Positions 1 through 10,869 of a DNA stretch of 64,000 nucleotides are shown here, piece after piece. Each line of letters begins with the position of its first letter. Position 1 is the first letter of the stretch. This stretch comes from Alisma plantago-aquatica (lineage: Eukaryota; Streptophyta; Magnoliopsida; Alismatales; Alismataceae). The translations under genes were made by a program, and so were the position numbers. The stretch spans positions 1,330,472,804 through 1,330,536,803 of the forward strand of contig OY856410.1 of NCBI GenBank assembly GCA_963693085.1, written 5' to 3'. Below the pieces are notes generated by a model, which had not been told where the DNA came from, did no database searches, and worked only from the letters and a program-made list of their open reading frames with translations.

Positions 1-20
1 AAATATATCCCCTTTTCTTA

Positions 21-614
21 CTTAAGATGATCTAAGCTTAAGATAAAGTTGAATATGCATGAGCCTCAAGCTCTTTTACAAAGGAGAACCACAGTGTTAG
101 GAAAAGATATGTGGTGAACTCTAGAGAGAGTGAGACCCACAAGGGGAGGGTCATAGGACCTACCCTACAATATATGAAAATATGTGAAATGATGTGTCCT
201 AAGCTTGGTTACTCCTGAGTAGATGAGTTGAGTCCTTATGTGTAATGCCCGAGCCCACTGCCCATGGCACTAGTAGAGTTTCAAGAATGACGACTGGCCC
301 CACAAACCACCACTAGCCTTAAGATGATCTAAGCTTAAGATAAAGTTGAATATGCATGAGCCTCAAGCTCTTTTACAAAGGAGAACCACAGTGTTAGGAA
401 AAGATATGTGGTGAACTCTAGAGAGAGTGAGACCCACAAGGGGAGGGTCATAGGACCTACCCTACAATATATGAAAATATGTGAAATGATGTGTCCTAAG
501 CTTGGTTACTCCTGAGTAGATGAGTTGAGTCCTTATGTGTAACGCCCGAGCCCACTGCCCATGGCTCTAGTAGAGTTTTAGGAATGACGACTGGCCCCAC
601 AAACCACCACTAGC
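21..614. repeat. Tandem duplication, period 297 bp
   Basis: The segment 21-317 is repeated at 318-614 with only a few differences. Each copy holds about 220 bp of flanking DNA followed by the first ~77 bp of a Cassandra LTR. The breakpoint lies in the shared pentamer CTTAA (21-25, 318-322 and 615-619), so the second copy continues into the full TRIM while the first jumps back to the flank. The duplication therefore happened after the TRIM inserted and used short homology. Confidence 0.9.
241..317 (-). repeat. Truncated Cassandra LTR end
   Basis: This stretch matches the first ~77 bp of the Cassandra LTR that starts at 538, with a few substitutions (for example TGTAATGCCC instead of TGTAACGCCC). 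It is preceded by TTATG, the same target sequence that flanks the full element. It is a by-product of the 297-bp tandem duplication rather than a separate insertion. Confidence 0.85.
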
Positions 615-828
615 CTTAACTGCGCACTTTGTCCACACTAACGTACAAGCCAGGATCAACTTCCCGACTGGTCACCCATCCTAGTACTACTCCAAGCTGA
701 GCACGCTTAACTATGGAGTTCTTTAGTGATGAGCTCCCAGAAAAGGAGGTGCACCTTGGTGATATGGGTAGTCCTATCATTCCTTTTAAGATCATGTTAT
801 CCCAAGCCTCAAATCCTAGGATGTTACA
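538..828 (-). repeat. Cassandra LTR, left (3' LTR on minus strand)
   Basis: A 291-bp LTR bounded by TGTAACG and GTTACA. It contains the inverted 5S-like domain at about 660-770. It differs from the right LTR at about eight positions by eye, which suggests an old but not ancient insertion. Confidence 0.92.
660..720 (-). promoter_or_regulatory. 5S-rRNA-like Pol III promoter in the left Cassandra LTR
   Basis: Read on the minus strand, 692-712 gives an A-box-like AGTTAAGCGTGCTCAGCTTGG, and 660-681 gives a C-box-like segment containing GGATGGGTGACC. GTAGTACTAGGATGGGTGAC, which spans the join between them, is also found in plant 5S rRNA. In Cassandra this domain is known to resemble the internal promoter of 5S genes. 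Only part of a 5S gene is present and it lies in an LTR, so it is not called an rRNA gene. Confidence 0.88.
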
Positions 829-1137
829 ATCTCCCCCACTTAGACTCTTGACGTCCTCGTCAAGGCTCTACTATATGACCTCATAATCTTTCCCCATTTC
901 AGTGTAGACCCAAATGTCCCATGTACACCCAGCTCCCGATCATGGCTACTAACGTAAGGGTGGCTCCATCAACTCGGATAGCCCTTTCCAACATGCCTGG
1001 ACACTACCAACGCTTGGGTGGCTCCGTCAACTTGGATAGCCCTTTCCAACATGCGTGGACCGCACAGCTCAAAGACTGGCATGCCACAAGCCCATGTGGG
1101 CCCCACCTACTGGAGGGGAATTGGCTCTGATACCATT
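829..1137 (-). other. Cassandra internal region
   Basis: A 309-bp non-coding interior. It holds a direct duplication of about 50 bp with a 58-bp period (units start near 958 and 1016, each with GGTGGCTCC and GATAGCCCTTTCCAACATGC). A small open frame at 921-1130 follows this repeat and shows no known domain. Confidence 0.8.
1123..1135 (-). other. Primer-binding site, initiator Met-tRNA
   Basis: GGCTCTGATACCA is the reverse complement of the PBS TGGTATCAGAGCC, which pairs with the 3' end of plant initiator Met-tRNA. It lies 2 bp from the right LTR, which makes that LTR the 5' LTR and places the element on the minus strand. Confidence 0.92.
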
Positions 1138-1428
1138 TGTAACGCCCGAGCCCACTGCCCATGGCTCTAGTAGAGATTTAGGAATGACGACTGGCCCCAC
1201 AAACCACCACTAGCCTTAACTGCGCACTTTGTCCACACTGACGCACAAGCCAGGATCAACTTCCCGACTGGTCACCCATCCTAGTACTACTCCAAGCTGA
1301 GCATGCTTAACTATGGAGTTCTTTAGTGATGGGCTCCCAGAAAAGGAGGTGCACCTTGGTGATATGGGTAGTCCAATCATTCCTTTTAAGATCATGTTAT
1401 CCCAAGCCTCAAATATTAGGATGTTACA
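1138..1428 (-). repeat. Cassandra LTR, right (5' LTR on minus strand)
   Basis: A 291-bp LTR, partner of 538-828, followed directly by the target duplication TTATG at 1429-1433. Confidence 0.92.
1260..1320 (-). promoter_or_regulatory. 5S-rRNA-like Pol III promoter in the right Cassandra LTR
   Basis: The same domain as at 660-720, with one A-box change (GCATGC in place of GCACGC on the + strand). As the copy in the 5' LTR, this is the one that could drive element transcription. Confidence 0.86.
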
Positions 1429-1433
1429 TTATG

Positions 1434-2456
1434 CATGATTCCAATCTATATGTGAGAGTTGGGTTATAAAAAAAATGATGGGTAGGTGACTCATAATGAG
1501 GAAGTCAATCCTTATGATTGAATTAGGTCTTAGCTTGAGTGACATATGTTTGTGAATCTCATCAATAGCTGCAAGTGAGGTGATATATGAACTCTGGTTC
1601 TAAGAGTAAAATGCTTCATGCATAAGATACTCATAAATGTTGTTCCTTACACTTTTCTGTCTCTATATATGATGCTAGAAACCTCACTTGAGCTATTTGG
1701 ATGATTATGTATGAAGGGTCACTTAGATAAGATTGACCTATTCTATATTACCTTCCTATATCATACATGAAATATCTAAGTTGAAATCATGATAAAAATT
1801 GGCTTAGTATATCCTCCTTCCCTCTATGTCATGCATGAAAGATATAAGTTGAAATCACAAACTAGAAATAAATATATCTTTGGATCATGGGTTACATGAT
1901 CACAACATATAGTTCTTAACTTCAAATCTTTTGACTCTAAGCTTCTAGTTTGGTAATAACTCTTACATAATAGGGTGAAACCCTGATATACAAAGATGAT
2001 TATTAGTTCCCTCTAATGATGCGATCCTAGTATGATGTCGAGCATAAACAACAATAATGATTTCAAGTATGATAAATTTTAGTAGCTAATGAATTGAAAT
2101 CTTGATATCACCTTATATATATGAGAAGATGAAATCTGAAAATTTGAGTATAATCTTCTCAACATCATATGTATGATAAACCCTATTTGCTGTAGGGAGG
2201 TAGGGGATGTAAAATATGATATTTAAATAATGTCCTGCTATGATTGTGCTGATTGATGATGCTTTGACTAATATAAGGCAGAGTGTGCACCCCTATTTTG
2301 CTCAAAAACCTAAGATGGCAATTTAGAGTTCATTAAAGACTATAACAACATTGGAACCTACAAGTAGTGACTGTTATGAAGTTGAACTTTTTAATATCAC
2401 CATGATTGTGAACTAGTTGAATTTCAAGAACGAAATTCCATATAAGGTGGGGTGAA
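1434..2456 (+). other. Non-coding 3' interior of a gypsy-like element
   Basis: An AT-rich stretch with no frame of interest. Its last 40 bp (about 2420-2456) read TTCAAGAACGAAATTCC then a purine-rich ATAAGGTGGGGTGAA, immediately before an LTR-like start. That arrangement is typical of the tail of plant Ty3/gypsy elements of the Tekay/Del kind. I see no polyprotein here, so the element is either decayed or carries a long non-coding 3' region. Confidence 0.6.
2440..2456 (+). promoter_or_regulatory. Polypurine tract, gypsy-like element
   Basis: Purine-rich ATAAGGTGGGGTGAA directly upstream of the LTR start TGTAATAACCG. It is the presumed plus-strand priming site and sets the element on the + strand. 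Confidence 0.65.
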
Positions 2457-5400
2457 TGTAATAACCGTGATTTTAGGGTCCAATAACCAAAGATAACACT
2501 TGAGGTTCATTGCTATTCATAAGATGACTAATCTTAGAATGAAGTGATTTATTCAATATTTGAATTCAATTTACCTAAACTTGTGATTAGAGATATGATT
2601 GATGATGATGCTATTTGGGTTATATTATGATGGGTACCTTTTTAGTCAATTTGGACGTTTATGAAATCAAGGTTTATAAATGTATTTATAAGGTTGATCG
2701 AAGAAATTGTCTCAACAACCAAAAATTGAGTCTTGTGTCTCAAAATTTTGGTAGAATCTATATTAGGATACTATGAGCCTATATCTAAAATTTTAGGATG
2801 TTTAGATGTTTCTACAAAGAGATATTGAGGTTCCTATGAAAATTTATCCAAATTTTAGAATAGTTGATTCTTTTTTATTAAGGAGATTGAGAACTATAGG
2901 TTGATGAACATGTTATGTGTCACACAGCCCACCCAAGATGGGGAAGCACGACTTTAGTTACGTGAGGCTGATCAATAGGAAGCTTGGCCTGCTCCTGCCT
3001 GCCAGTAGGAAACTTGGTGAAGACCTCATCATCACCCAACTCTGAAAGGTCAGGAGCATGTGGCCACTTTCTCTAGGTATTATGGAAGGAGTCAGTAGCG
3101 AGAAGTTTGGGGTGTTAACCTGATCTGTTGAATCCGCCACGATTCAAGAATCCCAATATCTCCCTCTGATGGGGTTCCTAGGGGTATGAAGGTAACAATG
3201 GGAGGCATATCTCTCTCCCTCTCCAGTACAACCCGCAAGTGCTGGCCATGGTTGAGGTTGCCAGATAGTATAGGAAATAGAGATGGTCAGGAGGTGGTTC
3301 CAGGGGGAATGGAAGGTACTGTGATGGCATGAAGAAGCAATTGATGGGGGTCGTTTGGCCCTGCAGAGATTTCCCTTGACCTGAACCCAATCTTCACAAA
3401 GGCGAGTCGAAGAGGAAGGTGGAGCAGGGTGAAACAGAGGAAATTATGGAGGTTGAAGAAGGAGCCGCCATTGTTCGGCAACGTGGAAGGGGGGGCTTAT
3501 TAGATGGATTTGAGGATGCGATCAGGTTGGTAGTGCATAGGCATAGCTTTCCGAGGAATCCCAGAGATCCCTTATCATAGTACTGGGAACTTTGAGGCAT
3601 GAGGAGCTCTCGCTGCTTCCTTCTTGTGGGGCAACACTTCAATGGAGAATAGAGGAAAGGACACAGATCCATGTCTAGTAGATGTATCAGGAGCTCATGA
3701 GGATAGTTGAAGGCTCCACAATGATTTCCAGAGACACTGTAGGAGTTTGTAGAGGTACCCAACTTCAACCGAACGCATATGTAGGCATCTTGTTCGTCTG
3801 GAACGTTTTCCCCCCTTCCTGCTTCTCAGTGGTGGAGCTTTGGTTACCGGCCACAACAAATACAAACTCGAGGCCACCATCCAAGTCATATGGAGGTTGC
3901 AAACCCTCACTGTCTGTGCTCGAACTCAAGGAGGGGTCTATGCTGAACATAGGTGCGAGGGTTGAAGCTTTGGAGCTCATCGTAGGTCCCATCCCGCGGC
4001 GGCGTAGGCAGCGGTACCTACAGAAGACGTGAGAATGCAGCACTCCCGAAGGAAGGACACAGGCCGAGTGGGTATATGGGTCAAGACCTTGGTGGATCCA
4101 ACAAGGGATCTGGCTATCACTCACTAATAGGCAATTCTATTTGAAATTCTTAGAAATATATCCAAACCGTGCATAATGCATAGAAAATAGCTCCTTTGGC
4201 CTAAAAATACCCACAAAATACCCCTAGACTCATAAAAATGTCTACTTCCTTATAGGACCCCTAAATAAAACCTTTGAAGTAGTATTATTGTTGAGTTTCT
4301 ATTTACAAGATGATGCTTCATTTTAGGTTGTTTGAGACACAATAAATGATATTTGTTCTAAATAAATTCTTAGAAAATTCTTATAGAATCCTAATGATTA
4401 TTGAAACCAATTTATGGAATATAATCTGAATATTATTGCTAAATATTAGGTCTTTCCTCATTAATGCATAATTAGATGCTTTTAGCTTTATATTAATGCT
4501 AGAAAATAGGAAAAGCCTCATAAAAATATGAAATTCATACCAGACCTTACTTATGACATATAGATCAGTAGAAAAATGTCATAAACATATTTAAGATCAG
4601 ATGGAACCTAGGTTTGGTTAAACCCTAAATTGGACCTAAATACCATTAATAATGACGAACCTTGTATTAATGATGCTCAATTATATTTAATCAGGTCATG
4701 GACAAAGTTCTAGATGATCATGGATATGTGAGGAATATCTGAACTCAGGTACGTGGATATAATTATATGACTAGATTTGCTGGATGTTAAATATATGTAC
4801 TTGCTTGCTTGTATTTGAAATACATTGTTGGATGTAGATCTATATGTATTGTCAGTTCCACCTTGAACAATAAGAACACTAAAGAAAGAAAATGGAATGT
4901 AGTTACTGATGGTTTATTAATCTCCCTATTAGAGAGGGAAATTATTAATGTTGACTAGCACCTCGCTAATGGTACAAGGTACGGGGGGAGATCCCTAATG
5001 GTACAAGGTACACCGAGATAGGGCCCAATAATATATGTTTGTGCTAAGTCCACCATAGTAATACATGTCCATTGAAATATGGTTAATAACTTGGGTTTAT
5101 CTGATTTTCTACCTTAAATAATGCTTTCATTTTTCTTTCTTCTTTTTCAAGTATTTTAAATATGCCAGCATAGTATAGTAACTTTCAACCACGTACCAAC
5201 TTTATGTTGATTCGTTGTTTCACGTATGTTTTAGGTTCAGAGCTAGCATGGGATAAAAGAACATGATGTGAGCAAGTTGTACAGGTTGTACCTTTTGTGT
5301 AGATCCTAGTTAGCATGCATGTTTAGACTTGTGTAAAAATTCTCTTTCAACATACAATTTTAAATCATGTTGTAATAATGTATATGTTGAATGTTGAGAT

Positions 5401-5533
5401 GTGTTATGGTTGTATGTTCATGTATGCATATTATGCTTCCGCATCGCTCTCTAAAACGATTGTCTAACATTTTCAGATTTTGTCTTCTCATCTCCATGGG
5501 GTTTTGAGAAGGTGAAAATCTGGGGACGTTACA
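2457..5533 (+). repeat. 3' LTR of a Ty3/gypsy-like element
   Basis: The LTR starts TGTAATAACCGTGATTTTAG and ends GGGGACGTTACA, which are typical ends for this class. The length is about 3.08 kb, including a GC-richer block at 2925-4130 that may be a later insertion. The right edge is supported because CACTA second-gene sequence resumes at once at about 5534. The matching 5' LTR would lie to the left of the window. Confidence 0.68.
2925..4130. other. GC-richer block inside the gypsy LTR, unassigned
   Basis: This block is clearly richer in GC than the rest of the LTR and has medium-length open frames on both strands (minus 3394-3768 and 3765-4124; plus 3682-4032). None shows a domain I recognise. 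A start-like ATGGGGAAGCACGAC occurs near 2938 but its frame stops after about 35 codons. It may be a captured gene fragment, a nested element without visible ends, or part of the LTR. No target duplication was found at its borders. Confidence 0.4.
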
Positions 5534-5544
5534 TAATACATGTT

Positions 5545-6548
5545 TTGCAACCACTTACACACGATATGTACAAAATTTTCATTTCCCCATGTGTGATTTT
5601 TGGTTCCATCTTTGATTAGTGTTGTAGATAAAGACCCTTCTTCAACTACTTCATACTGATGTGCTGCTTTTAAATATTTTGGCAAAACAAGAAGACGATG
5701 ATAATATCTCCATTCAATGTCGAGTAAGTTTACTTTGCTTATAATTTGGACTTAAGAAAATTACATTTTTATTGTGGATTTTGAGTTATTAATTTCTAAC
5801 TTTCTTAACGGTAGTGGTAGGCATTGGGTGTTACTAGTTATTGTCCCCAAGACGTTCACTATCTATTATCTAGATCCTGCGGGGAATGAATTGAATACAT
5901 TATATGGACATAGAATGAAAAGGCCATTATTCCCGTGAGAAGTATTTCATATTTTTATATCCGTTAACATCTGTTATTACATTACTATTTAATTATGCAA
6001 TTTAATGTGTTACATTAACATGTAGGGCTTTACATGAGTTTAAAAGAGCTGGAGGAAAGGTCCCCAAGAAAAAGAATCAACCATTAATTTGGAAGAATGT
6101 GAAAGTAATTTCTCGACTCCAATGTATATATTAGTTATGTGAACTGTTCTTATTTGTATTTTTGAATATTTTGTATGTTTCAATTTATAGTGTGCTATAC
6201 AAGATAGCAGCTGGGCATGTGCATACTATGTGATGTGATTTATGGACCTAATCATCAAACATGCCACTATGGAAATCAATACTGTACATAAGGTATTATA
6301 TATAGTCTCATTAGATAATATGAAATATATCAATCTTATTATATATTATCAATTATATATATACGTCATTCTCTTTACAGGTGTTTAAAACTAACTTTAC
6401 TACAGGTGGAAAGTTATTATATGTACATACTCCCTATACGGGGGAATAATTAGATGAATTAAGAGAAGAATGGGCAAAATCCCTACAAGTAGTGGGAATT
6501 TGTAAATATAATTGGGATATTGATGGTGATAATGACGATGATGAATAA
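5545..6548 (+). pseudogene. Ulp1-like protease gene of CACTA, 3' exons
   Basis: This aligns exon by exon with 38232-39227 of the young CACTA. The exon around 5810-5940 reads GRHWVLLVIVPKTFTIYYLD, giving the His and Asp of a C48 (Ulp1) protease. The exon at about 6190-6235 reads QDSSWACAYYVM, giving the oxyanion Gln and nucleophile Cys. Introns lie in the same places. It is a pseudogene because the 5' two thirds of the gene are missing, the first exon is degraded, and an in-frame TGA follows the Cys exon motif near 6235. The last exon ends at an acidic tail and TAA near 6548. Confidence 0.82.
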
Positions 6549-6984
6549 AGATTGATATTTCTAAACTTTTTTCTCATAGTTAGTTTTGTGTGAATGTGAA
6601 TGAATTTTTCTAAATTGTCATATGTTTGAATGTGAAGATGACCAATACATTAATGTTTCTACATGTGTCTGAATGTCAAAAGAGATGAAATGAATGGAAC
6701 TGTAGCTTGCTAAATGTGTGTGAAGATGGAGGAAATTTTAAATGGAACTACTGGTTTCTACATGTGTGTGATGAAAAATAATATGAATTAAATGTGCTTA
6801 TACATGTGTGTTATCATAAATTGTTGTCCATCTTGTTAATTTTGCTGGTTTGTGGCATGCTGTTGGTTGTTATCAATGGATGTTGTAAACCTACAGTTCA
6901 AAAATGAACTACAGGTTCTGCATCCTGCTGACCAACCATACAGCAGGCCTGCAAACTGATAAGAAAAAAAAATCAGAAAATAGA

Positions 6985-7368
6985 CGTCAATTATTAGTAT
7001 AAAACTGACAACAAAGACATACAACGTCCGTTATTAGCAAACAACCGACGTCTATGTGGCTAGGTAGTGTCAGTTATATATATAAACCGACGCCTATGGT
7101 GCCCTTGCTGGCGCATTTTATTGGGGGCGGGAAGGGTTATATAGTGTCGGTTTTTGTGAAACACCGATGTCTTTGACCTAGATATAGTGTCGGTTTATTT
7201 TAATAATTAACACCTATAGTGCCCTTGCTGGTGCATTTTTGGTGGCGGGAAGGGTTATGGCGTCGATGTTAAAACTGACGTTGAAGGTTTTGACTTTTAG
7301 CAGCACCCACTTGGGTGTCACTTTGAAACTAACGCCAAAGGCCTTAAGTAACTCACACTAAAGGTCGA
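6985..7368. repeat. CACTA subterminal repeats, decayed
   Basis: Several pairs of degenerate GTCGGTT and AACCGACGTC motifs occur here (for example AACCGACGTC near 7045 and AACCGACGCC near 7086). These match the subterminal hairpins of the young CACTA. In this superfamily such repeats bind the element-encoded protein near the ends. Confidence 0.78.
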
Positions 7369-7381
7369 TTCTGTACTAGTG

Positions 7382-8949
7382 GGTTGAGATCTGGAAGGAT
7401 TCCCCCCCCCCTCCCTTTGCTATTGTCTGAAGGTATTCTACTGATGTTTCACCGCCAACATAACATTTTGTTGTTTGACACAATGTGTAGCTGGAGTTCT
7501 ACTTCATTCATAACTTGGTTCATAGAATCTTCCTAGCAACACGACATATTGCTTAAGTGACACAACATATCACCGATGATATGTATGACTTCAACCCCAA
7601 GATTTATAAACTAACTTGCTATACGATACAACCTATCTCCCCGATGACAAGGCATGTGCTTCTATACATGGAAAGTTTCTATCTTTATTTTTACTAGAAA
7701 AACATATCTTCCTTTTCTGGTAATTAGATATCCTTTTGTTCCTAACCACCATCCTTTCTAGCCCTACATGCAAATTTTGTACCTCCTCATTTCTTATAAT
7801 AGCCCCCATATACATATTGTTCATAATGACTAGTCAAGTGCTTAACCATTTCTAATTTTTTCTCCATTCCATACATGGATCTATGAAATTGGGTCATGTT
7901 GGTCAATTACCTCCTTCACGTATTTCCCTACATAAACAATGCATCTACTATTAATTTTTACTTTTGACTCCAATCACTCTCCTGACTCTTTTTATCGTTT
8001 GCATGAGGGTGAGAATAGAGGGTGATCAGTTAGAGGGAGAGTGAGATGGAGATAATAATAGGATTTTTCATTTTACTTGTATATGTATCTTCATGCTACT
8101 TATGTCGGTACTATGTGGGTCCTTCTACTTCTATGATGATTCTTCATGCTACTTTTTTTCTACAGTGTGGTGTTACTTTTGCTGCTATGTGGATCATTCT
8201 CTTGCTATTATAGATTTTTTACCTTATGAAGAGCTTGAGAGACTTATTCATTGTCATATCGACTACTTCTATGGAGTTATGTACTTCTCTTATGCAATGT
8301 TAATTGATTTCTATCCAACAACATCACTCTTGCAACCTGTGCATTGATTAGCAAATTTTATTTGTTTATTCATGATTTTTCATTGACTACCATTCATGCT
8401 TTGTTTTCATGTTGACTTTTTTCTAGTTCCCTCGAATGTCAATCACTACTACTATTGTGACCCAACATTCTCTGGACTGAGACGTCTTCTATCGTGATGG
8501 AAACTTTATGATGAGATAAGATGACAAAGATTTTTAGTGGTGATTTTACATATATACATGATGGAATTTCATCTACATTGGATAATGAAGTCCTATATTT
8601 ACTTGATACTTCATGCACATGTCTTCTATTTGGCTACCTTGTCTATTTTCTATTTCTATGTGCCAACACTCTCTGGCTAGTCTATGCTTTGTGGATGTTG
8701 ACTCTTTTCTTATCCATGCTTTGTATGCATGTTTATTACTACTTCTTGTGTTCCGACATTCTCTAGTCTATTTATTAATGACGAGTGACTGAGATGAAGA
8801 CCTTGATGCCTACATGTTGTTATTTACTTTTTCTCCATTTACCACTTCACACTAATAAAGAAGATCATGCTGCCTACCAGAGTACCTACTTTGAGATAAT
8901 CTATTTAAGGGGAAGTATTTGAGTGGTTTATTGTAATAATTGAGGGGGA
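7382..8949. other. Unassigned AT-rich DNA between CACTA remnant and copia LTR
   Basis: No element ends are seen. A C-tract lies near 7400. A minus-strand frame at 7633-7824 has an even, charged composition but no recognised domain. From about 8090 to 8770 the + strand is T-rich with imperfectly repeated phrases such as CTTCATGCTACT and CCATGCTTTG, which keep two plus frames open by composition. No function is assigned. Confidence 0.5.
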
Positions 8950-9272
8950 GAAACATCCGTGTGTGGCATTGGTTTATCCTTTTTTTAGTTTTCTCTAGTT
9001 TTATCATCTATTTGCAAGAAGAAGCAAGCTTCTACCTCAGGAATCACTCAAACAGTCCTTAGCAACAACCTCCTAGTGTGGCACCATGGACAGTGGTTCA
9101 TGATGTCCTCCTAGCAGGAAAAACTCCTCACCTCTAGAGTAGTCTACACAGACCACTGGGAACTCCACATTTCACTACCAGATCCAATGGAAAGGATTTG
9201 TTCATTCAAACATCAACGTACTAGCATTGACATTCTCTCTCACAATTGTCTCTCCCTTTCTATCCCTCTCTT
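8950..9272 (-). repeat. Copia LTR, left fragment
   Basis: This resembles the start of the copia LTR at 45758-46140 (shared phrases: TGTGGCATT, CACACAGACCACT, GACTTGC/GACATTC followed by TCTC and CACAATT). It stops at 9272, exactly where an old CACTA terminus begins, and the LTR resumes at 19409. The left border is approximate, because the first ~15 bases are diverged from the TGTTGGG end of the other copy. Confidence 0.72.
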
Positions 9273-9899
9273 CACGAGTACAAATATGACATATTGCATC
9301 AATTTTTTTTCAAGAAAACCAGATAGTATTATCGATAGTTTTGGGTCAAAGTAAACAATAACCACTGTTTAACTAGTTGAGAAAATACAGTCACTGATCT
9401 CTTATTGAAGGGACCGATGCTACATATGACCCGCACGTACAAATTTTTTACAAGCATTTTAGTTGCCTCCAAAAACCCTACATCGTGGTTTTTTTTTCTT
9501 GTACAATCGACATGCTAATGAGGTGAACGCACCATCTATCCCAAGGAATCAATTGACATTCGCGTTGGTTCTTCCGACAATGCCTGGGAAGAATTATGTT
9601 CATTCCATGTGTCTCACAAAAGTTTTACCACCCCCACTTGATGTTTATTGTTGATTGTTCTAACTACAACTGATAATGTGCATATTGTTTGGTTGCGAGT
9701 GTAGGCATCAGTTTATCAAGGACAACCAATGACAATGTTTTAATTGGGTCGGCGATTGTTTATGCACAACCAACGACCTAAATTCTAGACCATTGTTTTT
9801 TTTTAATAACCAATGGTATAGGTATTTCTTAATGATGCGGGAAACCCTTTCCCCTCTTTTCCCAGCTTGTGTTCTCTGGAATTAGGTGATCTGACAATT

Positions 9900-10335
9900 C
9901 TAGTGTGATTGCTTCCTTTGATGCTCCTCCTCACTACATCCTCCTTTGGTTCTCATCCTCATGGTCTATCCTCTACCACCGCCCTGCATCCTCCTCCTAG
10001 TCCAATCCTGTCACCGCTACCATAGTTGTGGTCTACCATACTGGTGCTACTCCTCCTTCAGTGCTAGTTCTCTCCTCAAGTGCTCCTTTCTCTCCGGATC
10101 CTCCACAATTGTTGGTCATCGCCATTGCCTCCTCAGCCATTTTCTTCCCCCACCATTGTTTCCAAGGACTCTATCACTACCTCTACTATTGAGGAGTCCA
10201 CAACCGCTGCTACTACTGCTAAGGATTCCTCTGCCGCCATTGTTGTCGAGGACTCCATCATCGCTATTGTCAAGGACTCCACTTCCGCCACTACTGCTAC
10301 TGAGGAATCCATCATCGCCTCCAGTCCAGCCTGAC
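9900..10335 (+). other. Leader region of the old CACTA
   Basis: A C-rich region of imperfect trinucleotide character, with repeated phrases such as AAGGACTCC and GCCACTACTGC. It occupies the same place as the GC-rich leader exon of the young CACTA (about 29885-30272). A donor-like GTAGAAAG follows near 10340. The long open frame 9946-10386 is a product of composition and has no recognised domain. Confidence 0.5.
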
Positions 10336-10376
10336 AAGGTAGAAAGAGGTAGGTCTTACTCTACCTTTTTACATGT

Positions 10377-10605
10377 GCAAGTATGAACACATTCAAACTT
10401 CTAAAATGCAAATGGCTCATTTAATCATTTGTATTTTGTTATATGAATTCTTTGTATGTTCAAGTATGAACACATTCAAACTATCAAAATTATAGTTTGT
10501 TTGATGAAAATGGTTCACTTAAATTGTTAAAATGTAATATATTTCTTTGATCAAAATGTGCAAGTATGAACACATTCACACAGTCAAAATGTAAATGGCT
10601 CATTC
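10377..10605. repeat. Three spaced copies of a ~23-bp motif
   Basis: CAAGTATGAACACATTCA occurs three times (near 10378, 10459 and 10561), each time followed by related AT-rich sequence containing CAAAATG-like phrases. It lies inside the leader intron of the old CACTA. Confidence 0.7.
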
Positions 10606-10869
10606 TAGAGATATATGTGATGAATTGTGTATGATTTATAAACCCTAAAATTTTTTCTAACTAACAATTGTCTATTTATTTGTAATTCTTGAACTATAAG
10701 TGATGAATTCTAAACCCTACAATTGTTTCTAACCATGTATTTATTTAAATTGTAATCAATTAGAATGAGATTGTGATGAATTATAAACCATAAAATGCAT
10801 ATATTAGATATCCAATTAGAATGAACTAAGCCCTAATTTCTAAACAGTGTTATTTTCCTATAAACTCAT

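Larger units (their letters stand above)
538..1428 (-). mobile_element. Cassandra TRIM retrotransposon
   Basis: A complete terminal-repeat retrotransposon in miniature of 891 bp. Two 291-bp LTRs (538-828 and 1138-1428) start TGTAACG and end TGTTACA; I count eight differences between them. The 309-bp interior encodes nothing. The 5-bp target duplication TTATG is perfect (533-537 and 1429-1433). The element lies on the minus strand, because a Met-tRNA primer-binding site in minus orientation abuts the right LTR. The LTRs carry a 5S-rRNA-like segment, which defines the Cassandra family. It must be mobilised in trans by proteins of other LTR elements. It sits inside the internal part of a gypsy-like element. 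Confidence 0.93.
5534..7381 (+). mobile_element. CACTA element, 3' remnant
   Basis: The 3' end of a CACTA transposon related to the one at 29428-39996. It carries the last part of the Ulp1-like gene and then subterminal repeats. It ends in TTCTGTACTAGTG (7369-7381), the inverted form of a CACTA terminus. Its 5' portion is absent because the gypsy-like element ending at 5533 sits where the preceding intron should continue. Confidence 0.85.

Noticed and set aside
660..770. A 5S rRNA gene on the minus strand
   Set aside because: Only part of the 5S sequence is present, it occurs identically placed in both LTRs of a TRIM with a target duplication, and it diverges from 5S outside the promoter boxes.
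8093..8766. Small membrane proteins from plus-strand frames rich in Phe, Tyr, Cys and Leu
   Set aside because: The strand is T-rich with repeated phrases, which yields hydrophobic residues by composition; no start context or conserved motif.
8938..8953. A plus-strand polypurine tract TTGAGGGGGAGA next to the copia LTR
   Set aside because: The related LTR at 45758-47326 belongs to a minus-strand element with its own tract at 47327-47340, so this purine run is on the wrong side and is most likely flanking sequence.
9946..10386. A leucine- and proline-rich protein of 146 residues
   Set aside because: It lies in the C-rich leader region of the old CACTA; several overlapping frames on both strands are open through composition, with no domain.
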